This document shows positions 5,789-5,958 of a stretch of 5,958 bases of DNA, piece after piece. The position numbers were made by a program, and so were the translations under genes. Below the pieces are notes generated by a model. It was not told the DNA's origin. It did no database searches and saw only the letters and a list, made by a program, of their open reading frames with translations. Positions within the stretch are counted from its first letter, which is position 1; every line of letters starts with the position of its first letter. The stretch is from Saprospiraceae bacterium (GTDB lineage Bacteria > Bacteroidota > Bacteroidia > Chitinophagales > Saprospiraceae): assembly GCA_020850025.1 (NCBI GenBank), contig JADZFI010000038.1, positions 1 through 5,958 on the forward strand. Direction: 5' to 3'.

Positions 5789-5958
5789 ATGCAAGTTCAA
5801 TCATATTTTTCCTCCCTCGATAATCTCGACGGAGAATTGGCAACCCTTAATCTGGGTCCTACGCACCCTGCAACGCACGGTATCTTCCAGAACGTGCTGA
5901 AAATGGACGGTGAAAAAATCGTGAGTGGAGAGCCCACCATCGGTTACATTCACCGGGC
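5789..5958 (+). CDS. nuoD: NADH-quinone oxidoreductase subunit D, 5' part
   Basis: This is the 49-kDa type subunit of complex I, which forms much of the quinone-binding cavity together with NuoB. Only 56 complete codons are in the window, and the gene continues past the right edge; full members are about 400 residues. The diagnostic block LNLGPTHPATHG (20-31) is present, including the His residues that lie at the quinone site in known structures. It is followed by IFQNVLKMDGEKI and PTIGYIHR (49-56). The start MQVQSYFSSLD is 12 nt after the nuoC stop, with an A-rich spacer and no strong Shine-Dalgarno motif. The rest of the operon presumably follows. Confidence 0.96.
   Translation, partial: MQVQSYFSSLDNLDGELATLNLGPTHPATHGIFQNVLKMDGEKIVSGEPTIGYIHR

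Overview
The window reads as an ordinary chromosomal segment of a Bacteroidota bacterium, probably from the Cytophagales/Saprospirales/Chitinophagales part of the phylum. The reasons are a moderate base composition, leaders that are A/T-rich and lack clear Shine-Dalgarno motifs, a TAnnTTTG-type -7 promoter element ahead of nuoA, and a helix-hairpin-helix protein whose tail resembles one I associate with this phylum. The exact genus cannot be read from the sequence. Coding density is high: the longest stretch without a gene is 175 nt. I see no tRNA, rRNA, CRISPR array, insertion sequence or phage gene.

Layout. On the minus strand, the first 245 codons of sucC (succinyl-CoA synthetase beta subunit) run off the left edge. 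Upstream of it, also on the minus strand, is an FtsE-type ABC ATPase that probably starts at GTG. Divergent from ftsE, on the plus strand, is a two-gene group. Its first gene encodes an OmpA-like peptidoglycan-binding protein with an N-terminal signal or lipoprotein-like segment. Its second encodes a membrane-anchored coiled-coil protein that ends in a helix-hairpin-helix domain. This pair converges with a minus-strand gene for a secreted or anchored CBM9-like protein. After a 175-nt divergent intergenic region, the plus strand carries the start of the respiratory complex I operon, nuoA-nuoB-nuoC-nuoD, with nuoD cut by the right edge.

How the genes relate. sucC (TCA cycle) and nuoABCD (NADH:quinone oxidoreductase) belong to central aerobic energy metabolism. 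The ftsE, OmpA-like and HhH genes lie together and all look connected to the cell envelope, but a joint function is only an inference from adjacency. No clearly novel system is present. The items most worth a second look are the membrane-tethered HhH protein beside the OmpA-like protein, an ftsE with no ftsX next to it, a gap between convergent genes that is itself an imperfect copy of a gene tail, and small dyads in the nuo leader and the nuoA-nuoB gap.
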